DNA of 64,000 nucleotides, taken from positions 822,259-886,258 of the forward strand of contig JACDOX010000154.1 in NCBI GenBank assembly GCA_014549065.1, in the 5' to 3' direction. Source of the stretch: Cardinalis cardinalis. Its lineage: Eukaryota > Chordata > Aves > Passeriformes > Cardinalidae. A program made the translations under genes and the position numbers. Positions 46,796-59,600 of the stretch are shown piece after piece; the stretch's first letter is position 1; the number at the start of each line of letters is the position of its first letter. Below the pieces are notes generated by a model, which did not search any database, had not been told where the DNA came from, and was given only the letters and a program-made list of their open reading frames with translations.

Positions 46796-48334
46796 AAGTG
46801 TTTGGGGGCTATCCAGAAAATGCTGCCCACAAAAACCTCTCAGTCTTATAAAAAAATCAAAATTAATCCCTTGCAAGTCAATGGCAAAGCAAAAGGAAAG
46901 AGATTTTTTTCCCCACTCTATTAGGAGTGGTTTTTTTTCTGAATTGCTGAGAGCTTCACATCCCAGCTCCACATCCCAGCCTGAGCTGGTCCTTCACATC
47001 CTTCCATCCTTCTTTTATCGATCTCCAGCATTCCAAACATGTTCTGCTGCTCGCAAGGAGGTTTCAGCTTTTCTTGGAAGTGNTGGGGAAGGAGAGAGGC
47101 AGCAAAGTCCCCTTCATGTCCCACCTTTGCATAAAAGCACCTGCAATTTGCAGCAATGATAAAACCCAGTGAATGTGCAATGGGACAGAACCTCACAAAT
47201 TGGTTTTAATTACCTTGATATTTTCTGGCGAGCTGGCAGAAAAGCCTTGTAAATGAGAATTAATTCATTTACCTTAAGCTAATGCAAACCCATCTTGGCA
47301 TAAAAGTCAGGCTTTATTTTCTGTGTTATCTGAGCAGAAAATAATGCTTAATTATTATTAGTTCTGAGTAATGCTTATGAAAATTGCTCCACATTAATTT
47401 CACATGGCTGACTGGCTAATGGATGCATAAGGGTCTTGTAACCCTTTGCAAAAAGACTAATAAGAGCTAAAAACAAGGGGAATATATTACTTTAACAGCT
47501 ATTAGTAGCAGACAGTGTCTGCTGGCATTAATACCTATATTTATTTTCCTTTCTATTAATAATATATCAACAGATTCTGGAAGCCATGGACGTCAGGAAA
47601 TATTTCCTAATGTTGCAATCTCTTCAGCTGCNGAATTGTTTCCCCCAGAGGAAATGAGAGAAGTCCTCCTGCTTAAATTATTTTAATGTAGGGGTTGTAT
47701 AAAGCACTTTTGTCTCCAGCACATGGCAGGGAAAAAGCCTGGGCTTACAGGGNCCTGCAAAATGACCCAGTAGGTCTTTTCCATCAGAAGCATTTGCAAA
47801 TTGATCATGGTCTGTGCTAAATGAAGGCAGGGCACTGCTGCTCTGGGCTTTGATTCATCCTGCTCTTTATTTATTCANTGGATTTGNGGATAACTTTTTG
47901 CTTGGTGCCTCNACTTCCCTNCTTGTAAANTGAGAGCATGAAAGAGGCTCGCTTTCCTATGTGGAGCATCACTTCTGCAAGTTCAGACCAGTAAAGAAAT
48001 AAACAGGAAAAACCTTTCCCTCCTTATTTAAAACATCATAAAACTCAGTAAAGTGAATTAATCTCTATTACTTCCACTGTTCAATAATTAGGGTGAGAAA
48101 GGACACATCTGTTTAACTTTCCAGGCTGCAATTAGATCTGATGAAAACATCTTGATGCTGTGGTTTTTTCTCAGGGTATTTGTGTTCTCAGGGAGAGTTC
48201 TGATTGTGGACTTGACAGGAATATTTTGGAGTCACTCAAAATCAAAATGCAGCTGTTCAAAGGGACACATTATGTTTTTTAGCTTCCCAGCATTGGTGTA
48301 AATGTTCATTATATTATGGTATTCTGTATTTGTA

Positions 48335-48495
48335 GAATCCCAAAATGGTTTGGGTTGGAAGGAACCTTAAAGCTCATCCCATTCCACCCTTGCCANGGGT
48401 AAGGACANCTTTTATTATCCCAGGTTGCTCCAAGCCCCATCCANCCTGGCCTGGGACACTTCCAGGGATCCAGGGGCANCCACAGCTTCTCTTTT
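48335..48495 (-). mobile_element. CR1 LINE fragment
   Basis: Reverse: AATCCCAAAATGGTTTGGGTTGGAAGGAACC to GATCCAGGGGCANCCACAGCTTCTC. Confidence 0.92.
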
Positions 48496-49159
48496 GGGTT
48501 TAGAACATCAAAATGAAGCATTTCCAGGATGAAGGACCTCAACATTTATGCTTCAGTCTGTAGCTGGCAGAGTTCACTTCTTGTCCTAATTTACAGCGCA
48601 TTTTTATTTCCCCTCCCTTCTTTCCAGAGACAGATTTTGTTTGCAGCACTACACCTTTAGCAGCAAATAAACAGGATATGGAAATGCTTAGAGACCTGGG
48701 AAAACATCTGTAAGAGGATTCAGGGGAAAGAAAAAAATAGGAGGATATGAGTACTCAAGCAGAGAAAAGAGGTGGTCAGGAGCNGCTTGCACGTTTTGCT
48801 GAGGAGATAAGAAGAAAAGCCCCCCTGAGCACTGAAGGCAGCAATTTAAAAGCCAATACATCAAAGTAATTTTGGCTTAGTTCTGCAGAGATTAAGGGCT
48901 TTGTGTACCCACTTTGTGTTTCCCTGTCTGTCCAATCCCACCTGGAGCAGGGAGCTGGGAGAGTGGAAGATGATGATGTTTGTGCAANTTTGGCAGCAGG
49001 AGCTGGTGGAGGTGAAGGGTGGGGAGGGCTCAAAGCACATTTGTGGGGCTCCACCCCAGAGAAGGAAGGTGGGAAAAGCAGCAATCCCTGGTCACAGGTA
49101 AGTGATGCTGGAGAAATCCAACCTTTACTCATCCTCCGGGTGGAAGGGATNCACCCATC

Positions 49160-49228
49160 CCATCCTGCCCATGGGATGAGCCTTAGGGTACTTTCCAACC
49201 CCAAATACTCCATGGCTCTGTGATTGAA
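49160..49228 (+). mobile_element. CR1 LINE 3' end
   Basis: Forward end: CCCATGGGATGAGCCTTAGGGTACTTTCCAACCCC, then CCATGGCTCTGTGATTG. Confidence 0.7.
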
Positions 49229-49418
49229 GAGGATGATCCCATACCTGTCACCCAGCTGCTTCTCAGTCCACGTCACCTGGGGGATCTGAAGAGAAAGCAG
49301 CTGTCCTTGTAGGGGACTGAGATTTCCCATCTTCTCCTTTCCCAGCCTGGATTTCTTCACAGGGGTAAAACACAATAAAAAACCCAGGTTTGTCTTCTCC
49401 TGCTCCCCTCAGCACCCC

Positions 49419-50043
49419 TGTGGTATTTTCTGGGGTCCCCTGTGGCAGGAAGGAATGAATCTGACTCCATGTTCTTAGAAGGCTATATTATATTATATTA
49501 TATTATATTATATTATATTATATTATATTATATTATATTATATTATATTATATTATATTATATTATATTATATTATATNTATATTATATTATATTATATT
49601 ATATTATATTATATTATATTATATTATATTATATTATATTATATTATATTATATTATATTATATTATATTATATCATATCATATTATATTATATCATATT
49701 ATATTATATCATATTATATTATATTATATCTATACTAAAGAATAGAGAAAGAAGAAAGAACTATACTAAAGAATAGACAGAAGGCTAAAAGATAATAATT
49801 AAAAACTTGTGACTCTCTCCTCAGAATCTGACATAGCTGNNCTGTGATTGGTCATTAAGTCAAAACAATTNGCATGAANCCAATCAAACAATGACCAGGT
49901 GGCAAACAATGTNCAAACCNCATTCCAAAGCCACAAAACACAGNAGAAGCAAATCAGATAATTATTGTCTTCATTTTTCTCTGAGGCTTCTCAGCTTCCC
50001 GGGAGAAGAAATCCTGGAGAAGGGATTTTTCAGAATGGTGACA
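49419..50043 (-). mobile_element. Solo LTR, family A copy 2, with ATATT expansion (6-bp TSD)
   Basis: Same family as 35868-36250, shared over GGGGTCCC near the left edge, CTATACTAAAGAATAGA, the CCAAT-box region and the GATTTTTC...GTGACA right edge. Flanked by CACCCC at 49413-49418 and 50044-50049. It is 625 bp rather than about 383, because the AT-rich core holds a 247-bp ATATT array. Confidence 0.87.
49484..49730 (+). repeat. ATATT pentanucleotide microsatellite inside an LTR
   Basis: About 247 bp of uninterrupted ATATT units, with a few ATATC variants near the right end and one N at 49579. The sister LTRs have only short AT-rich tracts at the same place. Confidence 0.97.
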
Positions 50044-50484
50044 CACCCCGAGCACCTCTTTGTCCCTCTGAAGAGAAGGCAGAGGGCACACATGGCTCTG
50101 CCTGTGACCACTGCCATCCATTTGTCACTCCTTGTGCACTACATGGAGTGAAATGTGATTTTTATTGATAATAATGTAGGATTTGAGGTGGAGACTGGAN
50201 GCTGCACAGGATCAGAACCTATTCCCACAATTCCCAGGGCTTTCCCTTATGGCTTTCATGGCATTTTTCAGAGTGAGGGCTCTGTTTATCCTTCTGTAAG
50301 CATGGGAATAATTAAAGAGCAGGGATGTCCCTTGGGATGCACCAGTGGTGAGAGTGATTAATCACTGANGTTAATTGAAAGTGGCTCTGGGACAGAAAAC
50401 ACCACTGACAACACTGAACTCCTAGATTTGTTGAAAAAAACCAAACTGGTGAACATTTTTGGCGTCAGGCTGAAGACACTCAGG

Positions 50485-50867
50485 TGTTGTGGTATTGTTG
50501 TGAGGGTCCCCAGGATGAGGTGAGAGATGAGAATTGACTCCATGTTCTCAANGGCTGATTTGTTATTTTATNATATATATTATATTAAAAGAAAATNATA
50601 TAATAAAANTATACTAAAGAAAGAGAGAGGAGNCATCAGAAGGCTNGAAAAGAAATGATAATAAAAACTTCACCACATTCTGGACTGACCAGAGTCCCAA
50701 CACAGCTGGACTGGGATTGGTCATTAAGTTAAAACAATTCACATGCTGGGTAAACAATTCTCCAAATCACATTCCAGAGNAGCAAAACAGGGAGAAGCTG
50801 AGGCTTCTCATCTTGCCAGGAGAAGAAAACCTGGCGAAGGGATTTTTCATAAAATATCACAGTGACA
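50485..50867 (-). mobile_element. Solo LTR, family A copy 3 (6-bp TSD)
   Basis: A third copy of 383 bp with the same landmarks. Flanked by CTCAGG at 50479-50484 and CTCNGG at 50868-50873. Only about 440 bases separate it from copy 2. The right flank continues as a reverse CR1 fragment. Confidence 0.83.
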
Positions 50868-50985
50868 CTCNGGGACACTTTCCACCATCCCAGGTGGCTC
50901 CAAGCCCTGTCCAAACTGGCCTGGAACACTTCCAGGNATCCAGGGGCAGCCACAGCTTCTCTGGGCAACAAGAGGAGCAGCTCNG
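50868..50985 (-). mobile_element. CR1 LINE fragment
   Basis: Reverse: GGGACACTTTCCACCATCCCAGGTGGC to CACAGCTTCTCTGGGCAAC. It begins at the right target duplication of LTR copy 3. Confidence 0.9.
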
Positions 50986-51431
50986 CCACCTCTGGGCAGA
51001 GCCCTCTTCCGTCACTGTTCTGTCACTGGTCACTGCTCCTGGTGGGTAACAGAGTTTGTAAAATGGCAGCAGCTGAGCTTACAACACCCTGCAGCACCAG
51101 GAAACATCCTCTTTTTGGGTATTTCCAACTCTCTGCCTCCCNTGTCCTTTTCTGGAGGGTGTCCTGTGCTCTCTAACAATTCTTGTATTCACAACTGTCC
51201 CATGGTAACTCATTGCTCCAAGGGCTTTTCAATATGGAATTCCCTTTGTTCCCACAGGCCAAACCACCAAAATGATTTGCCAAAATGCATTTGGCTCCTC
51301 TCCTGCAAAGTTTGGGCTTCAACACAAAAATAAAGTAGTTTCCTCTTCCTTAAGGCTTTTGAACTTATGTGTTTTCATACCACCTCTGCAGGCATTGACA
51401 GCAATGTGAACAATTCCAGAGCTGCCCATGT

Positions 51432-51499
51432 GCCTTGGAAAATAAAGTGGAGGAAAGGATGATTTGCCTTGGAAAATAAAGTGGGGAAAAGGATGATTT
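51432..51499 (+). repeat. Tandem duplication, 34-bp unit
   Basis: GCCTTGGAAAATAAAGTGG followed by AGGAAAGGATGATTT, then a second copy with one or two changes (51466-51499). Confidence 0.95.
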
Positions 51500-51774
51500 A
51501 GGCACTGTGTGCAGACACAGGAGTGCAGCTCTGCAGCAGCACTTTGAGAGCCTAGAAAAAATCTGGGATCTGCCTTGGTCTGAACAGAATCATGGGAAAG
51601 GCCAAGGGGAAAATAGGAAGTGATCTGTTAACTGTGAGCACGAGTTTACAAACACCCCCTGAAACCCAGAAACTCTGGGCCAGTGCTCCATGTATTCCTC
51701 CATTCCAAGATACACTAATAATTTGTACTGTTGTGCAACTTTTGGCCAGATTCAAGGTGAAAATNATGCTCTGC

Positions 51775-51982
51775 AGAGCACAGGGCTTTGTTGGGATGGA
51801 AGGGGACCCAAGAATGGGAATGGTGACATTCCCAAGGCTGCCAGAGCTCCAGGAGTGTTTGGACAATGCTCTCAGGGATGCACAGGGTGGGATTTTGGGG
51901 ATTGTCCTTNGCAGGGTCAGGATTTNGANTTGATGGTCCTTGTGGGTCNCTTCCAANTTAGGATATTCTGATTCTAGGAGTG
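51775..51982 (+). mobile_element. CR1 LINE fragment
   Basis: Forward, same subfamily as 72-299: CCCAAGGCTGCCAGAGCTCCAGGAGTGTTTGGACAATGCTCTC, then GGATATTCTGATTCTAGG. Confidence 0.88.
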
Positions 51983-52814
51983 GTGCAGGAGCTTAAGGGA
52001 CATTGTGGGAAACTCCAGTTGTCTGAGTGCCACTGTCCCTGCTCAGCTCTGCTCAGGGAGGAGGAGCAGGAGTGGGAAACTGGGGCTGGATGTGTGGGGG
52101 AACCAAGAGATTCCCAAAGTGTTTATTCAGGGTGGGCCCAGTTGATGGTGCCTTGTGACAAGGGAGTTGTTTCATGGATGGCNGAGCTGCTGTGGCTGCG
52201 TTTGCACGGCTGGAATATCCAGATGAAGACTGGTGCAGAAGGACCTCCCAGCACAACCCAGCCATCACATCCAAGGGGCCAGGGCTGTGGGCTCAGGGTG
52301 CGCTGCCACTGCAGATCTCTCCAGTGCCCCACGTTTGAACCTGTTTCCTAAAGGATCCTGGCACTCCCCATCCCTCAGGGGAATTTAATTCTCTCCAAAA
52401 TGCTCCATGCTCTGGGTGTGACCTTGTCCTGTTATTTTTTGGCTGTTCCTCCTCTGCCAGGAGGAGTCAGACCTTGGTCAGGACCTTCCTGCCCTGTGCA
52501 CTGGCTCTGCTGGGATGGAATTCACATTCTTTATGCCAACACACATGGCACTCTCTCTTAGACTTGTCCCCAAATCTGTGTCAGTGATTTTGCTGTTGCT
52601 GGGATCACACAGCATCAAAACTTTCCCTCTTTCTCANTCCACACAATCAGTGGGGAGGCTGGGAGGGCAAAAGGAACTGGGAGGGGACACAGGTGACCCC
52701 AAATGGCCACAGGGATATTCCATACCCCATAGTGTCATGCTCAGCAGTAAAATCTTGGAGAAAGCAGGAGAAAGGGGGTGTGTTNCAGCCTTTCCATAAG
52801 GTTTTAAAATAAAA

Positions 52815-53070
52815 GACGAGATGTGTAGATGGGATACTGGGAAGGAATTATTAGTTGTGAGGGTAGGGAAGCCCTGGCACAGGTCAGCCAGAGAAGCTGT
52901 GGCTGCCCCTGGATCCCTGNAAGTGTCCAAGACCAGGTTGGATGGGTCTTGGAGGAACCTGGGATAGNNGAAGGTGTCCCTGCCCATGGCAGGGGTTCAG
53001 ATGGGTTAAATTTNAAGGTCTCTTCCAACCCAATCNATTCTGTAATTCCATGATTCTTGTGCCTCTTCAC
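52815..53070 (+). mobile_element. CR1 LINE fragment
   Basis: Forward: GATGGGATACTGGGAAGGAATTATTAGTTGTGAGGG to CTGTAATTCCATGATTCTTG. Confidence 0.92.
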
Positions 53071-54317
53071 TTGCACACAGCTTTGCTTCACTTNTTAAAC
53101 TGCCTTTAGCTTGCCCTGTAGGATTTTTGCCTTTACACTGGACCCTGCACTTCCATTTTCCTGNTATTTTAAATCCCAAGCTCACGCACCTCCAAAGACT
53201 CATTTAAAAACCACCTNTGCAGGTTGGTCCTTACGTAAGCTGGAGGTGACTCTATTTTATTTTCCTTGCTATCAGCACACAGATGTTGATATTTCACATC
53301 TCCCATAACCTAAATGGTACCAAAACCTCTTTTCCACCCCAAGAACCAACCGGCCCTGTCCTGCCTGACCCATATGGTGACATTCTCTGTTTTAGGGTGG
53401 CTGATCCAAACTGCCTCCTTGCAAAGGGCCCTGGCCTGTGTTTGGGCTGGTGTTTGGNTTGGTTTCAGCCATCTCTGCTCTGTGTTGGTAGAAAAATCCT
53501 GTACCCACTGATCCCTATTTGATTTCCCAGCACAGAGCTCCCTCCTCCAAACCCTGCTTCTTTCCCAGCTCTTCTGCCAATGATTCCTGCTCTGCAGCCA
53601 TCCCAAACATCCTCCTACAGCCTGGCAGGCTCGCTGGAGTCATGAAGCCGTTATTGAAATCCTCCAATGGCTTTAAAAGATGTATTTTGGTGTTCTGTTC
53701 CCCCCACTGTGTTTGGGGGCACCCTGAGTCACTGCTGAAAAGGGTTTGGACCAACCTGCTGCCAGCTGATTTGGGAAGGGGCTGCATCCCAAACTTCTCA
53801 ATGCCACCCACGCCCCTGCTCAGCTGCCAGGGTTTCAAAGCAATCCACGGCACAATTACAGGCTAACAATACAAAAAAGGGAAGGGAATGGTGCCATCCC
53901 ACTGTGATCTCATGGAGAAAGGCAGAACTGGTCTGTAATAAAGGTAAATCGGTTTCTGCTTCGCTGCATAATGAGCCTCAGATGATTTCAGCAGGAGAAA
54001 TCCCAATTAGACACGGGTGGAAAAGGAGCATCCCATCTCAGGAGCACGTTGGAGAGGATGAGGATTTTTCCTGTTGCGCTTTGTGGTTAAACTGAAGCTT
54101 TTGNATTTTGAGAAAAGCATCCTGAAATGTCCAGGCACGATGCTGTGAAGCAGAATCCCAACCTGATTACCCCTTCCTGTCACCTGCTGCACTCTGGTGG
54201 GAGNAACGTCCCCTTCCACCCCAGGTGTGATCCAGGGCACAAGTCCATGGGCTCTTGGTGGGAGCTGCTCTGCATCTTATAAATGAATATTTCCAAGGAT
54301 AAAAGGGTAAGAGACAA

Positions 54318-54790
54318 AGAATCACAGAGTAATTTAGATTGGGAAAGACCTCCAAGACCACTGCGTCCAAGCTGTGACTGATCTCCACCTTGTCNCCAGC
54401 CCAGAGCACTGAGTGCCACATTCAATCATTCCTTGGACACCTCCAGGGATGGGGACTCCAAACNTCCCTGGGAAGCTCCTTCCAATGCCTGACAGTCCTT
54501 TCCATGGAGAAATTCCTCCTCATGTCCAACCTAAACCTCCCCTGGTGTGGCTTGAGGCTGTTTCTTCTCGTCCTGTCCCTGTTCCCTGGGAGCAGAGCCT
54601 GATCCACCCTGGCTGTCCCCTCCTGTCAGGGAGNTGTNCAGAGCCACANGGTCCCNCCTGANCCTCCTTTTCTCCAGGCTGAGCCCCTTTCCCAGCTCCC
54701 TCAGCCCCTCNTGGNGCTCCAGCCCCTTCNCCAGCTCNGNTCCCTTCCCTGGACACNCTCCAGCCCCTCANTGTCCTTCTGGNNGTGCAG
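54318..54790 (-). mobile_element. CR1 LINE fragment
   Basis: Reverse, same subfamily as 36251-36690: AAGAATCACAGAGTAATTTAGATTGGG, CACCTCCAGGGATGGGGACTCC, CTCCAGGCTGAGCCCCTTTCCCAGC. Many N bases. Confidence 0.93.
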
Positions 54791-57700
54791 GGCTGTAAAA
54801 CTGTAAAACAATTTTTGAAGAATTCTGAAAAGTCCCAAGGTAAATGCAGGAGTAAAGGGGAAGCAAAGGCACCTCCTGGTCCAGCCTGATGCAGAGCCCA
54901 GGCAGGGCTGCAAGAATCCCAGATGTGCCACTTGTAGGTGCATTAATGTCAATAAACAACAGTGCCAACNATGGTGGCAACCTCACAAAGCCAAGTGACC
55001 CAGTCTGGCCACCTCCAGACTTTTAAAAACTCTCCCTTCCCCATATGGGTGCCCTCAATCCAGCTGCCTCTTGGAAAATCCTGGATTGGTGGATAGTGTG
55101 GTGTCCTACAATGCTAAACCCAAGGATTTCACCAGCTGTGCCTGACTCNCAGCTAGGGATGCTCCCATGGCTCAGCCACCAGGAAAATAGTATTTTATCC
55201 TCATCATCTCTTAGAACTTTCCCCTGGGCATTGTCCACTTACAAAGTCTGGAGACACAAAACTGGGCCAAACAGCTGCAGTTTGGATCTGGCTCCAGGCN
55301 CTCCTTCCTTCAGTTGCCACTTTGGGGGAGAAATGAAATGTTATGAAAACAAGACAAATTTTTTCATGTGCTTTCTAAATTTTGGATCTTTATCAGCCAG
55401 GTAAGATGGCAAAGTTTGAGCAACGTGAGATGGAAATGAGGAAACTGTGACCAGTCATAAACTGGGCATGTTGGATTTTCATGGAACTGTGAAATTCCAT
55501 GGGACAGGAATGGGAAATTCATGGAATTGTGAAATTCCGTGGGACATGACGCCTTCCATCTGTGTAGCACAGAAATGAAATATTAAATATTAAAATATTA
55601 TTCTGTTATTAGCTTTTAAAGACTTTAAATCCCTCAGCAAAATGCCCAGGCAGTGAAGAGTGGGGCACACTTTAAATATCAAATNACTTTTTTACTTTTT
55701 TAAGCGTAAGTTGAATTCTTTTATAGACTGAGCTTAGCTGTGGGTGTTGAGCATAAAAATTTATGATGCTAATGATGCTACTGGATATCTTAGAAAAAAT
55801 TGAGGTTCTAAAGCAGAAAAAAATAAAAGATCTCTTGCTTTTCTCCCTCCTCTTTTGTGGATTTTTCTAAAAACTTTCCTCCCAGGTGGGAAATGGAAAA
55901 TAAACTGGTTTTTCTCATGTGCTTTATCCAGCACATTTGTAACACAAACAATGCTGAGATGTTGCAGTAGAACAGAAATTAAATGGAGTTTCTTTCTGCA
56001 AATTCACAGAAAAAAAAAAGGGAGTTTCTCAACTTCTTTCCTTTTAAAACTTGTTTTTGGAAAGAGTGTGTATTCATTTTTTATTTACTGACATATTTAC
56101 AAGCATAGATTCAAGAGAGGTGAAATCACAGTTTTCCTTTTTCAGTCCTGATTGTAATTGAAAAATGCAACCCCTAGATGGCAGAAAGTCCCTCTTTTGG
56201 GGTGTTTTGGTTTCTTTTAATCCCTGCATGGGATAATCTCAAGTGTCAATATTTATGATACTNAGCATTATCCAAGATCTCATTCCATGATGTGACATTA
56301 GTGGTTTTTAAACCTCACCAAAATTGCTTTTGCTGATCAAACTGCCAAATCTGCTGATCAAATCTTATGCCAAAATGCATCTCCCTGTCTTCTTTTCAGA
56401 CAGATCCCAGGGCTTTTTGGTGTCCTTCAGTGTAAATCTGAATGATTTCTCAGGGTATAAATATGGGATTATTTGGATGCATTGGGGCAGAGATGGAGAG
56501 GCGATGGGGGCATTACAGAATTCTTGGCACAATCCAGTTGATACAATTATCAGGTTAAGGGGTAAAAAATGGTCCCTAAAAGTTCAGAATCCAGGCTGAG
56601 GAGGTCTCATGGTTGGTTTTTGCTGTCCATAGAGTGAGACAAGTGATTACTTCCCCCTAGTTGGGGCACTTATTTTGTTCAAGGACCACTGCTGCTTCAC
56701 TCCTGTAGCTTCATGCCTTCCTTGCTGAAATTTACGGATTCCCATCCCCAGCTGGGGCTGCACAGGCTGGGAAGTGATGGCATAGATGGCAAACAGGGTG
56801 TTCACATGGTACTGAAAAAAGGGTTGGGCCACTGAGAGGGAAAAGGGCTTTTATTTATCTACCTGCCCTTGGTGTCACAGCTCTTCTGGGTCTGGGTAAC
56901 AGACAGGGCTTTTCTTTGCTTATTTCTACCTCTTTGTGTTTTTAATTNTCTTCTCCCACCTCTGTTCTCAGCCAAGGGTTTCTTGACCTTGGCCCAAAAT
57001 GTGCTCTTCTAATGCTGATGTAAATTTTTTAAGATTGATGGCCATCCTGAACCCTCTGGCAGTGTGTCCTACACCCACAGGTTGAATTAAATTCATTAAA
57101 TCCACTTGCCTCCAGCCATGGGGAAATCTGAAGGATATAAGGCCAAAAAATATTTTACTCTGCCAGTAAAATGGAGCGCATGAATGAAGGAAGCCAAGGA
57201 CCAAACCCTTGATTTTAGCTCAACACTGACCAAAGAACCTAGGATAACCCTTGATATTAATTAGTGAGAAGTCTGTGATCAAGAAAGGATTGGAGAGGTG
57301 AATAAACAAAGGGAAAAGCTCATATGGCAGAATGTAAAGCAAGAGCATCATGACTGAATGACTTCAGTGATGAGCCCATCCAGTCTCCTCCAGCAGTGAN
57401 TGTGGTCAGGGTGCCTTTGTAAAGGCTGTATTATTTGTTATTCCTTGAAATAACAATAAATCCATAGCTTTGGTGGCCAGAAAGGACCTAAAATTGTGTG
57501 TCTGAGTTCCTCTGTAGGTCCACGTCTGGGGTTTCATGCCCATCTCTCTCCTTCTCTGTAAGCCAGCCTGGGGAAACAGGATCAGGCTCACTCCAGCACT
57601 GGGGCAGGAATTCCTTGGGTTCTGTCCTGGGAAAGTGCATTTCCCAAGGTGGATGCCCTGGATCCACAACTCTTTTACCTCCCTCTAAGTGTTTATGTCT

Positions 57701-59189
57701 TTTTATTAGCTCAGGTTTTTAGCCTCTTACGCTGCCTATGGATCTCTGGCAAATATTCCCAGGCAGTGATTCACCTCCCCCATAAATCAGAGACCTCCCT
57801 GTGGTCTGCTGAGTCACTTCATGGACTGTCTGGTTGGGTTTCTGTGGGATAAACACCCTCCTGGGACGTGGATGTCTGTGCCACGGGTGTGTGATTCAGC
57901 TGCCCACACAGGATGTGGGCACTCGGTGACATTTGAGCTGCCCTGAAGTACCTGAGACACCTGTACCCCCCTGAAAAATCAGCTTTCCAGGGCTGAATTC
58001 ACAGCAGATTGGTTGTACAAGCTACTTAGGATGCTTTCCTTGTTGCACTGATGTTTCTTTCCTGGAGCCAGGAAAGCTCCATCACCATCTGCAAGTTGCT
58101 GGGAGAGAGGGGAAGAAGCTGGGATGAGGTTTTTGGGATGAGGTTTCAACTTGTCTCCTCCTCAGTGAGAATCTCTGACATTGTGCTAATAAAATCCAGA
58201 AGTCATTCAGAAATTAAAATATGATCCTGAAGGAATCAAAATGCCTTAAGCTGAAAGGAAAGAGAAGTGAGGTGAAGGGATAGAGGGAAACATCCATGAA
58301 TGTGGTAAATCCCACTACAGGAGCTGAATTCCATGTGGAGCCAAGGGTACCCCAAGGGATGTCTCTGGAGGGGCCAAAATNTGGGAAGAATTTCACTCTT
58401 TCTCCTCATCCTAGAGATGTAAAAATCTTTATAAATTGTGAAAAGGAGGGAAAACTGTCATTTCAAACCAAACATAACCCTCTGCCCTTCTCCCTGAGGG
58501 TTTTTGTGATGCTCAAACCGAAAAGGACCATTTAATGCCCTCAGCAATCCCATTAATCCTCAAACCTGGATCTTCATAGCTCTGCAAAGTCAAATACCCC
58601 AAAAACTGCTGAGTTCTTGGCTAGGGAGTTATCAAGCAGCAGGGGGGATCACCAGGGCCCAATTAAAAGGTAAAATAAACCGTAATCAGGACTTGCACCA
58701 AAATATCTCCATGCAGCTGGCACCAAGAGCAGGTGGCTTGCTGCAAAGTTGNGTCCTTCAAGGAGGCCTTCAGTTCAGCTCCCAAAAACTGCAGGGGTGT
58801 AAGCAACNATGCCTGGATGTTGCTATTCCCTGGGAATAATGTCCCTGCATGTGGCAGCAGCGGCCACAATGCTGCATCTATCCAGGGGCGAAATGGGATC
58901 CATCATAGGGTGGTGGCAAAAGGTTTGTTGTGGGAAGGGACACAGCGAGCCCTGCGAGTACAGGTCTCACCCCATGGGAAAGGATTTTGGGAGGGAATGA
59001 GGTCAGAAGCAGAAGATTCAGGCCCTGCATCTCATTCATGGCTCCGTGGTTTGGCACTTTCATCCCAACAGGCTCCTGCCTGGGGATTTGGAGAATACTG
59101 CGGAGATGGGGAAAGGAAGGAATAGAGTTTCACCTTTTATTCTTTTATCACGGCAACAATGCGTGGTAGGGGAAAAAGAAATAAAAAAA

Positions 59190-59206
59190 AAGAAGAAGAA
59201 GAAGTT
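59190..59206 (+). repeat. Short A / AAG tract
   Basis: A run of A followed by AAGAAGAAGAAG. Confidence 0.8.
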
Positions 59207-59269
59207 GTAAATGGCAGAATTAACAATAATACAACCCCCCCTCCCTCTCCCCATCCCTCCCCCCTCTCC

Positions 59270-59600
59270 CTGTGCCGCCCATTCAGGCGGCCGACAATAA
59301 ACAAGGTCATTTGATTCATTCAGCTCGGGGTGTAAACAAAGCCTTACAATAAAACCCCCCCAACCAGGGCCCCCCTTTTTCTCCAAGAATAGATGTCCCC
59401 CCCTCTCCAGCCCGGGGCCCCCCCCTTGCTTGGCTTCTCCTCTCCCATCATCCCTGGACCAGCCCTGCTGCCACTTCCGCAGCCCCATCCCGGCTCCGTG
59501 AGGCCCCGCTTCCTACCCGGTGTGGGAACCTCGGCTTCCCTGGGCAACATCTGCACGGACAGCCCCCGCTTTCTCATGCTGGCCTCATCCCGGGATCCTG
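59270..59600. promoter_or_regulatory. GC-rich stretch with FOX-like motifs, candidate regulatory region
   Basis: The local C+G content and CpG frequency rise well above the flanks, for example CAGGCGGCCGAC at about 59284 and several CpGs in 59440-59600. Two forkhead-type motifs are close together: ATAAACA (59298-59304) and GTAAACA (59332-59338). I cannot tie it to a transcript. Confidence 0.3.

Noticed and set aside
49236..49276. Minus-strand mini-exon candidate reading QVTWTEKQLGDR, bordered by TTCAG and CAGGTATGG
   Set aside because: The splice-like borders are attractive, but at about 40 bases it has no recognisable homology and no partner exons.
49442..49738. 98-residue Tyr/Ile/Leu repeat frame
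   Set aside because: It is the translation of the ATATT microsatellite.
56968..57204. Minus-strand frames near 56647-57204 considered as a processed pseudogene
   Set aside because: The composition is protein-like in places, but I recognise no family, and there is no poly(A) tail or target duplication.
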